Assembly (NCBI GenBank): GCA_964447735.1
Contig: CAYUTJ010000004.1
Coordinates: forward strand, 1-34,517
Source of the DNA: CAYSYN01 sp964447735
Lineage (GTDB): Bacteria > Patescibacteriota > Minisyncoccia > Minisyncoccales > GBS-2
DNA: 34,517 bases
Direction: 5' to 3'
A program made the position numbers and the translations under genes. The notes beneath the pieces were generated by a model. It made no database searches. It saw only the letters and a list, made by a program, of their open reading frames with translations, and was not told where the DNA came from. Below, piece by piece: positions 1-8,497 of the stretch (its first letter is position 1; the number at the start of each line of letters is the position of its first letter).

Positions 1-31
1 AACGAATAATTTCTTTTAAATTTTTTACCAT
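1..31 (-). CDS. 5' fragment of an unidentified gene running off the left edge
   Basis: An ATG at 31-29 on the minus strand opens a frame (MVKNLKEIIR) that stays open to the window edge. Only ten residues are visible, so no family can be assigned. The case for a real gene is the promoter in front of it: TTGAAA, 16 bp, TAAAAT, then 6 nt to the ATG, the same geometry seen before other genes in this window. It lies downstream of manC in the same direction and probably belongs to the glycan locus. The residues resemble the start of Wzm-type polysaccharide ABC permeases, but that is a guess from a very short stretch. Confidence 0.35.
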   Translation of the reverse strand, partial: MVKNLKEIIR

Positions 32-37
32 TCTTGA

Positions 38-65
38 ATTTTAACTTTTTTTATTTCAGTTTCAA
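38..65 (-). promoter_or_regulatory. Predicted sigma70-type promoter of the left-edge gene
   Basis: On the minus strand TTGAAA (60-65) and TAAAAT (38-43) are separated by 16 bp. The -10 box ends 6 nt before the ATG at 31, which places the predicted transcription start at or next to the start codon. Each box has 5 of 6 consensus bases, but the region is very AT-rich, so a chance match is possible. A second TATAAT-like element further upstream lacks a good -35 partner. Confidence 0.4.
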
Positions 66-126
66 GTAATTATATTAAATAAAATTTTACCTTATACTTA
101 TCTTCCGAATAAAAGTCTTCCTCAAT

Positions 127-1200
127 TCAAAGAAATTGCGTTTTCCCGCTCTTTTCAATTTTTTGAACTAATTTTCTTACATCTTGAGACTTATCTTTTG
201 GACAAATGAATACCACATCCTCAGTGACTACAACGATTAGATTCTTTACTCCGCAAGTTGCTACTAATTGAGGAGTTGATCCATAAACAAGAATATCTTT
301 CGAATCAATACCAAAGAAATTCCCTTTAATATAACTTTTCTTTTTTCCAGCTAAACATTCTTTTAAAGCTGACCAACTTCCAATATCAGACCATCCAAAA
401 TCAACTGGTAAAACAGCATTTTTTGAATAGTTTTCTAAGATTGAATAATCAAAGGAGGCAACATCCATTTTTAAATATTCTTTTTTCAAAATTTTTTTGA
501 AGTTTTTCTTTCCAAAATTTTTTCTCAGGACTTGATAAATTCGCCAGTTATCTAAAACATACTTTTTTGCTAAGTTTTCTATCAATTCTGGAACAAAAAT
601 AAAGATTCCCGTATTCCAAAAGAATTTTTTTGACTTCAAATACCTTCTTGCTCTCTCTAAATTTGGTTTCTCTTTAAAGAATTCAACTTGGAAGAAGGAA
701 AATTTTCCAATTTTTTTCAACAATTTCCCTTTTTTAATGTATCCTAAACCCACGTCGGGAGATCTCGGTCTTTCTCCAAACAAAAGAATATAGTTTTTAT
801 TTTTACTTGCAAATTCCACTCCCATTTTAATAGCTTCAATAAAATTTTTCTCTTTTTTTATTAAATGATCTGAAGGGAAAATAACTACTGGTTCTTTTAA
901 TTCTTTTTGAGAAAGATAACAAAAAAATAACAAAAAAGCGGCCACTCTTTCTCTAAAAGCAGGCTCTAAAATTATGTTCTTTTTTGGAAATTTTGGAAGT
1001 TGAGATTCTACTTCTTTGAGAAAAAATTCATTCGTAGAAATAAAAATATTCTCAGGTTCCGCAATAGATAATGCTCTTTTGAAAGTTATCTGAAAAAGTG
1101 ATGAATCTCCAAAAAATTTTTGGAACTGTTTGGGTTTGAAACTTCTTGAAATAGGCCAAAGCCTAGTTCCTCTTCCTCCTGCTAAAATGAGAATTTTCAT
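127..1200 (-). CDS. manC: Mannose-1-phosphate guanylyltransferase
   Basis: Predicted to make GDP-mannose from mannose 1-phosphate and GTP in the cytoplasm, supplying the locus glycosyltransferases. The N-terminus carries the nucleotidyltransferase signature LAGGRGTRLWP (residues 6-16) followed by KPKQF (22-26). FPSDHLI (108-114) matches the family LPSDH motif and FGWSDIGSWSAL matches the sugar-phosphate-binding segment. At 357 aa it has only the nucleotidyltransferase part and lacks the C-terminal phosphomannose isomerase domain of bifunctional ManC/AlgA enzymes. The usual EPxGRNTAPA segment is altered (EPAFRERVAAF, from residue 79), so substrate preference may differ. The ATG start is supported by a promoter directly in front of it. 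Confidence 0.88.
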   Translation of the reverse strand: MKILILAGGRGTRLWPISRSFKPKQFQKFFGDSSLFQITFKRALSIAEPENIFISTNEFFLKEVESQLPKFPKKNIILEPAFRERVAAFLLFFCYLSQKELKEPVVIFPSDHLIKKEKNFIEAIKMGVEFASKNKNYILLFGERPRSPDVGLGYIKKGKLLKKIGKFSFFQVEFFKEKPNLERARRYLKSKKFFWNTGIFIFVPELIENLAKKYVLDNWRIYQVLRKNFGKKNFKKILKKEYLKMDVASFDYSILENYSKNAVLPVDFGWSDIGSWSALKECLAGKKKSYIKGNFFGIDSKDILVYGSTPQLVATCGVKNLIVVVTEDVVFICPKDKSQDVRKLVQKIEKSGKTQFL

Positions 1201-1208
1201 ATATTGAA

Positions 1209-1237
1209 ATCTTAACAGGGAAAGAAATTTTCGTCAA
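1209..1237 (-). promoter_or_regulatory. Predicted promoter of manC, leaderless geometry
   Basis: On the minus strand TTGACG (1232-1237), a 17-bp spacer and TAAGAT (1209-1214) lie in the 42-bp gap between the GT2 gene and manC. The -10 box ends 8 nt before the manC ATG, so transcription should begin at or within a nucleotide or two of the start codon. No Shine-Dalgarno motif is visible. Confidence 0.5.
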
Positions 1238-1242
1238 AATGA

Positions 1243-2379
1243 CTAACGCACTTTCTCCCAAGTAGGAGTTTGTCTACCTAATACTCCATTTATTACTCCA
1301 ACTAGTGCCGCTAAATTTACCATGCAAAAATAATAAGGTAAATTAATGAATTTATTTAACTTTTTTCCTTTTTTATCTAATATATAACCTAAAATAGCTA
1401 AAAGGTAAAAAAGAATCTGGCCAATGAATAAGATTAAATAGAAAGGTTTGTCTAATAAAAAGAGATTGTTAAGGAATAAAAACAGCAAAAAAAATCCAAT
1501 CAGCCATCTTAAAATTTTATGGGAAATTAACTGGAAAATTAAAAGAAAGCGAAGTTTTTTAAAACTTTCTTTAAGTAAGATCAAGCCACTTCTGAAATGC
1601 CAACCAATTATCACAACTTTTCTTTTAAATTCTCGTTTCGTTTCTGGATAAACTTCTTCTTCAGAAATAGCCTCTGGTTCCCAAACAACCCCATAACCTT
1701 GTTGGGCTACTCGAATTGGCAATTCAAAATCATCTCCACGATATTCAGATAAAGGATTGTAAAGATTTTTTCTTAAAGCATAAATCGAACCATGGGCTCC
1801 TAAAACTGAATGAAGTTTACTTTCTAATTTTTTAATAAACGTATCGTATTTCCAATAAATTGTCTCTCCTTCCCCAACTGCTACTTTTTTAGGATTGATA
1901 TATCTTAATTCCCCACAGACACAACCAATCTTGGGATCAGCAAAACTCCTCACCAGTTTCTTCAAAGCGTCTTTTTTAAACATTCCGTTAGCGTCTGTCA
2001 GAACAATAATTTCTCCTTTGCACTTGGGCAAAGTTCTAAAAATTGTATATTGCTTTCCTTTTCTTCCTTTAAATTCAATAAGTTTCACTCCTTTATCTTT
2101 GTACTCTTTTACTATTTCATTTGTTCTATCATTGGATTCTGAAGCTACAATAATCTCTAATTTTTCTTTTGGATAATCTAAAGCCAAACTATTTTCAATT
2201 TTCTGCCTAATTATTTTTTCTTCATTGTAAACAGGAATTAAAAGAGAAACTGAAGGAAAAATTTCTTTTTTTTCAACTTTTTTCCCGAAAAGAAAGCCTA
2301 AAATAAGCAAAATTAACGGATAACCAATGTAACAATATAGAATTAGAAAAATCAAAATCCAAAAAAACTCTTCAAGCAT
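1243..2379 (-). CDS. Membrane glycosyltransferase, GT2 family
   Basis: A processive-type GT-A glycosyltransferase of 378 aa. An N-terminal membrane segment (about 5-31) precedes the GT2 core, with SLLIPVYNEE (45-54), the nucleotide-sugar loop ASESNDRT (79-86), a DxD-like TDANG (128-132) and the acceptor/catalytic region RGDDFELP (214-221). Several hydrophobic helices follow from about 275 to 365. This layout resembles membrane GT2 enzymes that polymerise or extend lipid-linked sugars. Donor and acceptor cannot be read from the sequence. The ATG overlaps the end of the upstream epimerase gene by 8 bp, suggesting translational coupling. Confidence 0.82.
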   Translation of the reverse strand: MLEEFFWILIFLILYCYIGYPLILLILGFLFGKKVEKKEIFPSVSLLIPVYNEEKIIRQKIENSLALDYPKEKLEIIVASESNDRTNEIVKEYKDKGVKLIEFKGRKGKQYTIFRTLPKCKGEIIVLTDANGMFKKDALKKLVRSFADPKIGCVCGELRYINPKKVAVGEGETIYWKYDTFIKKLESKLHSVLGAHGSIYALRKNLYNPLSEYRGDDFELPIRVAQQGYGVVWEPEAISEEEVYPETKREFKRKVVIIGWHFRSGLILLKESFKKLRFLLIFQLISHKILRWLIGFFLLFLFLNNLFLLDKPFYLILFIGQILFYLLAILGYILDKKGKKLNKFINLPYYFCMVNLAALVGVINGVLGRQTPTWEKVR

Positions 2380-3397
2380 TGATAGTTTTTTGAATCCAAT
2401 AATAGGTTATTTTTAAACCTTCATCTAAACTAATTTTTGGTTTCCACTTTAATATTTTTTTCATTTTTCTGATATCTGCTTTTCTAGAAAGAGGCCCTAC
2501 AGGTTTTTTTAAATCATATATTGGTTTTATTTTTTTTCTTGAGATCTTAATAATTTTTTTAGCGATTTCGTTTATTGAAACAGCTTTGCCAGAACCTATG
2601 TTTAAAGTTAGAGGCGAAACCTTTGAAATCGCTCTTTCCATTTTAATTAAAGCTTCAACGCAATCTGTAACATATATGTAATCTCTACTTTGTTTTCCAT
2701 TTCCCCAGATTGTAAATTTCTTTTTGGGATAAAAAATTGCTTTTTTGATTAAATCAGAAATGGCATGAGATCTTTCATTGAGAGGTTCGTTGATTCCATA
2801 AACATTAAAAATTCTGGCAATTCCTACTTTAATTTTTTTCATCAAATTAAGTTGAATTTCTCCTAATATTTTTGCTAAACCATAACCACCGTCTGGATTC
2901 AAAGAAAGTTTAAATTTAAATTTTTGATTTTTTAAAATTTTCTCTATTGCTAAATCTCTTTCATAAAAAACAGCTCCAAAAGAAAATTGTTTTTCTAAAG
3001 GATAAACTGCACAACTTGAAGTATAGATGATTTTTTTTATTTTTCTTTTAAGAGAGGCTTTAAAAACATTACTATCTATAGCTAAATTTTCTGTAAGGGC
3101 TAAAAGTTCATCAGATTCTGACTCATGTAAAAATTTAATCCCTCCCACTCTAGCTGCTAAATGATAAACTATTTCTCCGTCTTTTAGAGCTTCTAATGCC
3201 TGAGAAAAATCTGTCAAATCCAATTTTCTAAACTCAAAATCAGTTTTTTTTAACCCTAAATTCCAAAGATTCTCCAATTTTCCAGAGGAGAGATTATCAA
3301 CTACGATTACTTTTCTTTTTTTTTGAACTAATTTTTTAACCAAATGACTTCCAATAAATCCTGCACCTCCTGTAACAATAACTTTATTTTTTGACAT
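2372..3397 (-). CDS. NAD-dependent sugar epimerase/dehydratase (extended SDR)
   Basis: A 341-aa extended short-chain dehydrogenase acting on a nucleotide sugar. The cofactor motif GGAGFIG is at 10-16, the acidic residue after beta-2 is in VVDNLSSG (32-39), the active-site serine region is TSSCAVYP (126-133) and the catalytic pair is Y172-xxx-K176. The segment AARVGGI (81-87) and the cysteine next to the catalytic serine recall GDP-fucose synthase and GDP-mannose 3,5-epimerase relatives. A GDP-sugar substrate made by ManC or HddC is therefore reasonable but is inference. The start overlaps the preceding SDR gene by 14 bp, so the two are probably co-translated. Confidence 0.82.
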   Translation of the reverse strand: MSKNKVIVTGGAGFIGSHLVKKLVQKKRKVIVVDNLSSGKLENLWNLGLKKTDFEFRKLDLTDFSQALEALKDGEIVYHLAARVGGIKFLHESESDELLALTENLAIDSNVFKASLKRKIKKIIYTSSCAVYPLEKQFSFGAVFYERDLAIEKILKNQKFKFKLSLNPDGGYGLAKILGEIQLNLMKKIKVGIARIFNVYGINEPLNERSHAISDLIKKAIFYPKKKFTIWGNGKQSRDYIYVTDCVEALIKMERAISKVSPLTLNIGSGKAVSINEIAKKIIKISRKKIKPIYDLKKPVGPLSRKADIRKMKKILKWKPKISLDEGLKITYYWIQKTINA

Positions 3398-4370
3398 AAC
3401 CTACTTGTTTTAAAATTCTTCTTGTAGCAATCCTTACAGCTTCATCTGAAGTATGTTTTGGTTGCCAGCCTAATTTTTTCATTTTTTCAATACTAAAATG
3501 AATTACGGGTGCATCACCTTTCCAACCTCTTCTCCCTCCAGTGAATCTAAATTTGACATTTTTCAACCCCATTTCTTCAACAACGATTTCGGCTACCCTT
3601 TTAATTGAAGTAAATGTATCAGTTCCCAAATTGAAAATATCACATTGTAATTCTGGATTTTCAAATTTAGCATGATAGAAAGCATGAAACATTCCTTCAA
3701 TACAATCTTCAACTAAAAAGAAAGGTTTTTCTTGGGTACCATCGCCTAAAATTTCTAATTCTTTCGGGTTTTTTCTTAATTTTTGAATAAAATCGAAAAT
3801 TACTCCGTGATTCATTCTATCTCCAACTACATTCGCAAATCTAAAAATCCAAGCCTGAATTCCAAACAAATGAGAATAGGCTGACATTAATCCCTCTCCA
3901 GCTAATTTTCCAGCTCCGTATAAATTAATTGGAAGGAGGGGCCCAAAACTTTCTGAGAGAATAGTATTCGGAGCATCTCCATAAACGCAAGCTGAAGAGG
4001 TAAACAAAATTTTCTTTATTCCCAATTGCCTCATTGCTTCCAAAACATTCCAAGTGGCAATGGTACAATTCTTAAGATCTTTGTCTGTTTCTTTTCTTCC
4101 CCGTGGAATATCAGTATTGGCTCCCAAATGCCAAATTACTTCTTGTTCTTTCATTGCTTCTTTTAAAGTTTCGAAATCCAACATATCAGCTTTAATAAAT
4201 TTAAAATTTCTCTTTCCTAAAAGATGTTTAATATTCTCTCCTGAAACTAAGGATAAATTATCGTAAACTGTAACATTCTTTCCCTCAGCAATTAATCTAT
4301 CTGCTAAATGGCTTCCAATAAAACCTGCACCACCTGTAATGAAATGATTTTTAAATTTTTGATTTTCCAT
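3384..4370 (-). CDS. NAD-dependent sugar epimerase/dehydratase (extended SDR)
   Basis: A second extended SDR, 328 aa, with GGAGFIGSHL (13-22), VYDNLSL (35-41), active-site TSSACVYG (124-131) and catalytic Y151-xxx-K155 within YGAGK. It resembles UDP-glucose 4-epimerase-like and 4,6-dehydratase-like enzymes of polysaccharide clusters, but the exact reaction is not diagnosable. It is only moderately similar to the adjacent SDR, so this is not a recent duplication. It is separated from the GT4 gene upstream in transcription only by 4 bp (4371-4374). Confidence 0.82.
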   Translation of the reverse strand: MENQKFKNHFITGGAGFIGSHLADRLIAEGKNVTVYDNLSLVSGENIKHLLGKRNFKFIKADMLDFETLKEAMKEQEVIWHLGANTDIPRGRKETDKDLKNCTIATWNVLEAMRQLGIKKILFTSSACVYGDAPNTILSESFGPLLPINLYGAGKLAGEGLMSAYSHLFGIQAWIFRFANVVGDRMNHGVIFDFIQKLRKNPKELEILGDGTQEKPFFLVEDCIEGMFHAFYHAKFENPELQCDIFNLGTDTFTSIKRVAEIVVEEMGLKNVKFRFTGGRRGWKGDAPVIHFSIEKMKKLGWQPKHTSDEAVRIATRRILKQVGYVKK

Positions 4371-4374
4371 AATT

Positions 4375-5490
4375 TTAAATGGTATTGAATATCTCGACTA
4401 TTTGTTTTGCTGTTTTTTTCCAACTAAATTTTTGTACTCTTTCAATTCCTTGTTCTCTTATTTTATCATAAAAATTCTTGTTTTCTAATAGTTTTATTAT
4501 ATTTTTAGCAAATCCTTCATAATCTTTTGGATCATGCAAAAGACCTCCCTCTCCTATGATTTCTGGTAAAGATGAAATATTAGAAGCAATTACTGGTAGT
4601 CCAGACTGCATAGCTTCTAATACCGGAAAGCCAAATCCCTCATAAAACGAAGGGAAAAGAAAAACCGTAGCTAAATTGTAAATATAAGGGAGATCGGTAC
4701 TTTCAATAAACCCTTTATATTGAATGTTTTTTCTCTTTTTTATCTCATCCAAATAAACTTTTCCGCGATGTCCTATTCTTCCAAAAAGTAAAATTGGTAC
4801 TCTTGTTCTTTCTCTTAATAGATCAGCGATTTTTACTATCCCTTCAATATTTTTTCTCTCTTCTAAAACTCCAACATAGAGGATAAATTTCTCTGGTAAA
4901 TTATATTTTCTTTTTAATTTTTCTTTTTGATCTGAGTTCAATTCTCTTGATTGAAAGATCTCATCTGCTGCTGGATAGATGACTTTTATTTTTTCCTCTG
5001 AAACGCTATAAAACTTAATTATGTCTCTTTTTGAACACTCTGAAACAGTAATGATTAAATCACTATTTTTAATTGATTTTGGTAAAACAAAATCGACATA
5101 TTTTCGATAATAGAATGGGTGAAATTTTTTATCTATTTTATGAAAAACATCATGAATGACAATGACACTTTTTATTTTTAGTTTCTTTAAAGGCAAAAAA
5201 TGATTGGGAGAAAAAAACAAATTAATTTTATACTTTTTAAGATATTTCGGCAAAACAAAATTTAACCAAAAAGGAGAGAACGTTTTTTGGAAAATACCTT
5301 TGGGAACAAACTTTATTGTAGAAATACTTTTTATTCTTTCTCTCTCAAATTGTGATAATTTTCCGTAAGAAAAAAGAAAATACTCATTATCTTTATCCAT
5401 TCCAGGAATGTTTTTTAAGATATTTAAAAGATACCGGCCCACACCGGTCATCTTTTTTTCTAGTAACCTTGCATCAATTCCTATTCGCAT
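4375..5490 (-). CDS. Glycosyltransferase, GT4 family (GT-B fold)
   Basis: A 371-aa retaining glycosyltransferase. The N-terminal half opens with RIGIDARLL and the acceptor loop MTGVGRYL. The C-terminal half has ILYVGVLEERKN and the GT4 nucleotide-sugar signature EGFGFPVLEAMQSGLPVI, with the paired glutamates of the ExxxxxxxE motif. Opening in this way is common in mannosyltransferases of bacterial polysaccharide loci, which would fit GDP-mannose supplied by ManC, but donor identity is inference. Its 5' end overlaps the neighbouring GT4 gene by 17 bp. No signal peptide; it should act on the cytoplasmic face of the membrane. Confidence 0.86.
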   Translation of the reverse strand: MRIGIDARLLEKKMTGVGRYLLNILKNIPGMDKDNEYFLFSYGKLSQFERERIKSISTIKFVPKGIFQKTFSPFWLNFVLPKYLKKYKINLFFSPNHFLPLKKLKIKSVIVIHDVFHKIDKKFHPFYYRKYVDFVLPKSIKNSDLIITVSECSKRDIIKFYSVSEEKIKVIYPAADEIFQSRELNSDQKEKLKRKYNLPEKFILYVGVLEERKNIEGIVKIADLLRERTRVPILLFGRIGHRGKVYLDEIKKRKNIQYKGFIESTDLPYIYNLATVFLFPSFYEGFGFPVLEAMQSGLPVIASNISSLPEIIGEGGLLHDPKDYEGFAKNIIKLLENKNFYDKIREQGIERVQKFSWKKTAKQIVEIFNTI

Positions 5491-6664
5491 ATTTTTTCAT
5501 TACTTCTTCATATAATTTCTCGTGCTCTCGAGCCATTTTTTCTAAGCCAAAATGTTGTTTTATTCGTTGATATCCTCTCTCGCCCATTTCCCTTGATTTC
5601 TCTGGGTTTTTTAATAAAAAAATGATCTTCTCAGCTATCGCCTGAGGATTCTTTGGGGGAACTAAAAACCCTGTTTTTCCATCTATTATTATCTCAGGAA
5701 TACCTCCTACCTTAGTAGCTATTACTGGCTTTCGTGCCACCATTGCTTCTAAAATTACTGCTGGCACACCTTCTTTTATCGAAGGAAGAACCAAAATTTC
5801 GATGTTTGATAATAAGTAATTCAGATTCTGAATAAATCCAGTAAAAATTACTTTTTCTGAGATCTTTTTTTCTTCTATTAATTCTTCTAATTTTTTTCTC
5901 TCCCTTTCCTCATAAACATTTGAAGTACCACCAACAATTAAAAAATTTACGTTATTTACTTCATCAATTTTTTTTAAAACAATGTGGGCTGCTTCTATGA
6001 AATCTTGCTGTCTTTTTTGTTCTGGATCTATCCTTCCTATCATAGCTACAATTGGTTTATCTATCCATTTATTATTTATTTTTACTCTTTTCACGCTTTC
6101 ACTTTTAATTTTATGAGAGATTGCTCCTTTTGCATCTATTCCATCGTATATAATTTGAAATTTTGAAATATCCAAATGCTCTTTTTGAGCTACTGATACA
6201 TAATTTTTACAAATGCTGATGGTTTTGTCTGAAAATTTAATGAGAAGTTCCACAAGTCTTTTATATTTGAAGATTTCATCCACAGTGTGAAGAGTCCAAA
6301 GAAATGGTTTTTTTAGAATTTTAGCTACTATCAAGCTAAAGAGGGCTGAGTAAAACAAATTTGCCTGAATAATATCTACTTTCTTTTGTTTTACAATCTG
6401 TAAAGTTTTGAAGGTCAAATAAGCAAAATTAGGAAACTGTAAGAATGCTTTTAAAATTTTATTTTCTAGAATTAAATTTTTTGTTTTTAAAGCAAAAAAG
6501 TCAATCTCTCTTTTTTTTAACTCTTCTATAAACTTTTTATTCTCAATAGCACAAAGGACTACAGGATAGTAATTCTGTTTGTCTAATCCGTCAATCAAAC
6601 GCAACAAATGATCTTGTCCTCCTGCATATATATAATGAGTATCAATGTATAATATTTTTTTCAT
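5474..6664 (-). CDS. Glycosyltransferase, GT4 family (GT-B fold)
   Basis: A retaining GT4 enzyme of 396 aa from the ATG chosen here. It has an N-terminal ILYIDTHYIYAGGQDHLL loop, the mid-protein IVAMIGRIDPEQKRQ strand-loop that begins the donor-binding domain, and the signature EGVPAVILEAMVARKPVIAT with the ExxxxxxxE glutamates. The frame is open four codons further to a TTG at 6676, but the ATG at 6664 forms an ATGA overlap with the stop of the upstream GT2 gene, the usual arrangement here. Substrate unknown; expected to add one sugar to the growing repeat unit. Confidence 0.86.
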   Translation of the reverse strand: MKKILYIDTHYIYAGGQDHLLRLIDGLDKQNYYPVVLCAIENKKFIEELKKREIDFFALKTKNLILENKILKAFLQFPNFAYLTFKTLQIVKQKKVDIIQANLFYSALFSLIVAKILKKPFLWTLHTVDEIFKYKRLVELLIKFSDKTISICKNYVSVAQKEHLDISKFQIIYDGIDAKGAISHKIKSESVKRVKINNKWIDKPIVAMIGRIDPEQKRQQDFIEAAHIVLKKIDEVNNVNFLIVGGTSNVYEERERKKLEELIEEKKISEKVIFTGFIQNLNYLLSNIEILVLPSIKEGVPAVILEAMVARKPVIATKVGGIPEIIIDGKTGFLVPPKNPQAIAEKIIFLLKNPEKSREMGERGYQRIKQHFGLEKMAREHEKLYEEVMKKYANRN

Positions 6665-7590
6665 AACTTTCCCCAAAAAATTTTATATTTCCAGAGTCTA
6701 AAATTAACATTTTGAAAAAGTCCTGGGAAGAATAAACTTACCAAATAATATAAGAAATATTTTGGATGTGGATAATTCAGAAAGGCTTTTAAGAGATGTT
6801 TTCTTCCTTTTTTTATCTCCCCTGCTTTTAAAAACTCACGGCCTATTTTATTATGAAAAAATCCAAGAGCTTTTCTACCTTGTTGAGAATATAAATCAAA
6901 ATGTTTCTGATAAAATCCTTCTATTTCCTCGATTGATAAAACAGAAGACCCAGAAACTTTTCCAGGAGCAGGATAACAATGATATATTCTTAAAACTTCA
7001 GGAAGACATTGCCACTTATGATTTTTTAACACTCTAATTCCAAAATCCAAATCTTCAAATACTTTTTTTTCGTCATACCATAAATTTTCTTTAGTAAAAA
7101 TTTCTTTTCTAATAACACAACCGTTACCAATAGATTGTTGCCAGAATGGTACATTCCAATTACATTTTGCTTCACCGATCTTTTTCCCACTCCATGTCCT
7201 TAACTCAGCATGAGTGATCACCATTACAATATCTTCTTTTTCTTCTAAGATTTTTACTGTTTTCTCTAAAAATTGTGGCAATAAGATATCATCGTCATCT
7301 AAAAAAGCAATATATTTTGAATCAGGGCTAGATTCCCTCACTCCCTGGTTTCTTGCTTTGGGCATATTTCCTCTTTTTTTGTTGTGAATATATTTTATTC
7401 TAGGATCTTTAAAAGTCTGAACTACTTTTTCAGTTTCATTATTTTCACTATCATCGATAATAATAATTTCAAAGTTTTGATAAGTTTGATTTAAAACACT
7501 TTGTATTGCCTTATCAATTTTGTCTGCCCTATTATAAGTAGGAATAATAACACTCACTTTTGGACCAATTTTATTTTTTAAGTTTCTCAT
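6661..7590 (-). CDS. Glycosyltransferase, GT2 family
   Basis: An inverting GT-A glycosyltransferase of 309 aa from the ATG at 7590; the frame extends 17 codons further to a TTG, but those residues precede the conserved core and would lie inside the neighbouring gene. The core has VSVIIPTYNRADK, IIIDDSENNE and the metal-binding aspartate cluster FLDDDDILLP, then an acceptor-domain segment WYDEKKVFEDLDFGIRV. It is a paralogue of the next gene upstream in transcription (7571-8497): both share the core and the cysteine-poor, lysine-rich C-terminal helices. Sugar donor unknown. Confidence 0.84.
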   Translation of the reverse strand: MRNLKNKIGPKVSVIIPTYNRADKIDKAIQSVLNQTYQNFEIIIIDDSENNETEKVVQTFKDPRIKYIHNKKRGNMPKARNQGVRESSPDSKYIAFLDDDDILLPQFLEKTVKILEEKEDIVMVITHAELRTWSGKKIGEAKCNWNVPFWQQSIGNGCVIRKEIFTKENLWYDEKKVFEDLDFGIRVLKNHKWQCLPEVLRIYHCYPAPGKVSGSSVLSIEEIEGFYQKHFDLYSQQGRKALGFFHNKIGREFLKAGEIKKGRKHLLKAFLNYPHPKYFLYYLVSLFFPGLFQNVNFRLWKYKIFWGKL

Positions 7591-8497
7591 GAATTTTTTG
7601 AATCCTATATAATAGATTTTCAAAGTAAAAATTCTGAGCAAATTTTGGAAATAACCAAAAAAGAAAATATAGAAGATAGTTAAGACGGGGTTGTAATAGG
7701 AATGATTTTAAGAAAAATTTTCTTCCTTTTTTTATTTCACCTGATCGACAATATAACTTTCCTATCCAATAATAAAATAAAGCTAATGGTTTTTTGCCTA
7801 AACTTTGATAGTAGGAGAAATGTTTTTTAAATAAATAATCAATGGACTCTATTGACAGGGGAACAGTTGAAAGAGTACTTTTTTTAAAAAATGGATAGTG
7901 ATGATAGTATCTCTGTAATGCTTCTGGTATTGATTCAACTTTATGATTTTTTAAAACCCTAATTCCAAAATCCCATTCTTCAGAGCGTATTAGTTTTTCA
8001 TCAAACCAAATATTTTTTTCTGTAAATAGAGTTTTTCTTAAAACAGCACCATTACCCAAACCAGTATTCCAAGATTCACAAACGTTAATACTTTTTCCAA
8101 TTTTAGTTCCATTATCGAATAAATGTTCTGAGGATGGTACGACTCCTATTAAATCTGGTCTTTTTTCTAATTTTTCTATGGATTTCTCTAAAAATTGAGG
8201 TAAAATTTCATTATCATCATCTAGAAAAACAATGTATTTAGATTCAGGACTTGATTCTCTCACTCCCTGATTTCTTGCTTTTGAAAGATTTGTCTTTTTC
8301 TTATTGTGAATATATCTAATTCTTTTATCATTGAAATCCTCAACAATTTTTTTTGTTTCATCATTAGTACTATCATCGATCACTATTACTTCAAAATTCT
8401 TATAGGTTTGATTTAAAACAGATTGAATTGCTCGTTTAAAAAATTTTGGTCGATTATAAGTAGGAATGATTACGCTTACTTTTGGATAATTTTTCAT
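7571..8497 (-). CDS. Glycosyltransferase, GT2 family (paralogue of its neighbour)
   Basis: A 308-aa GT-A glycosyltransferase with VSVIIPTYNRPKF, VIVIDDSTND and the FLDDDNEILP metal-binding cluster. The acceptor region reads WFDEKLIRSEEWDFGIRV. Alignment by eye with the gene at 6661-7590 shows the same order of blocks, including the shared NQGVRESSP and KSQYxxFLDDD-like stretch, so the pair arose by tandem duplication and has diverged in the acceptor half. Its ATG forms an ATGA overlap with the end of the methyltransferase gene at 8494. Confidence 0.84.
   Translation of the reverse strand: MKNYPKVSVIIPTYNRPKFFKRAIQSVLNQTYKNFEVIVIDDSTNDETKKIVEDFNDKRIRYIHNKKKTNLSKARNQGVRESSPESKYIVFLDDDNEILPQFLEKSIEKLEKRPDLIGVVPSSEHLFDNGTKIGKSINVCESWNTGLGNGAVLRKTLFTEKNIWFDEKLIRSEEWDFGIRVLKNHKVESIPEALQRYYHHYPFFKKSTLSTVPLSIESIDYLFKKHFSYYQSLGKKPLALFYYWIGKLYCRSGEIKKGRKFFLKSFLLQPRLNYLLYFLFWLFPKFAQNFYFENLLYRIQKIHEKLKK

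Noticed and set aside
127..1200. Bifunctional ManC with phosphomannose isomerase domain
   Set aside because: The protein ends after the nucleotidyltransferase part; the isomerase cupin is missing.
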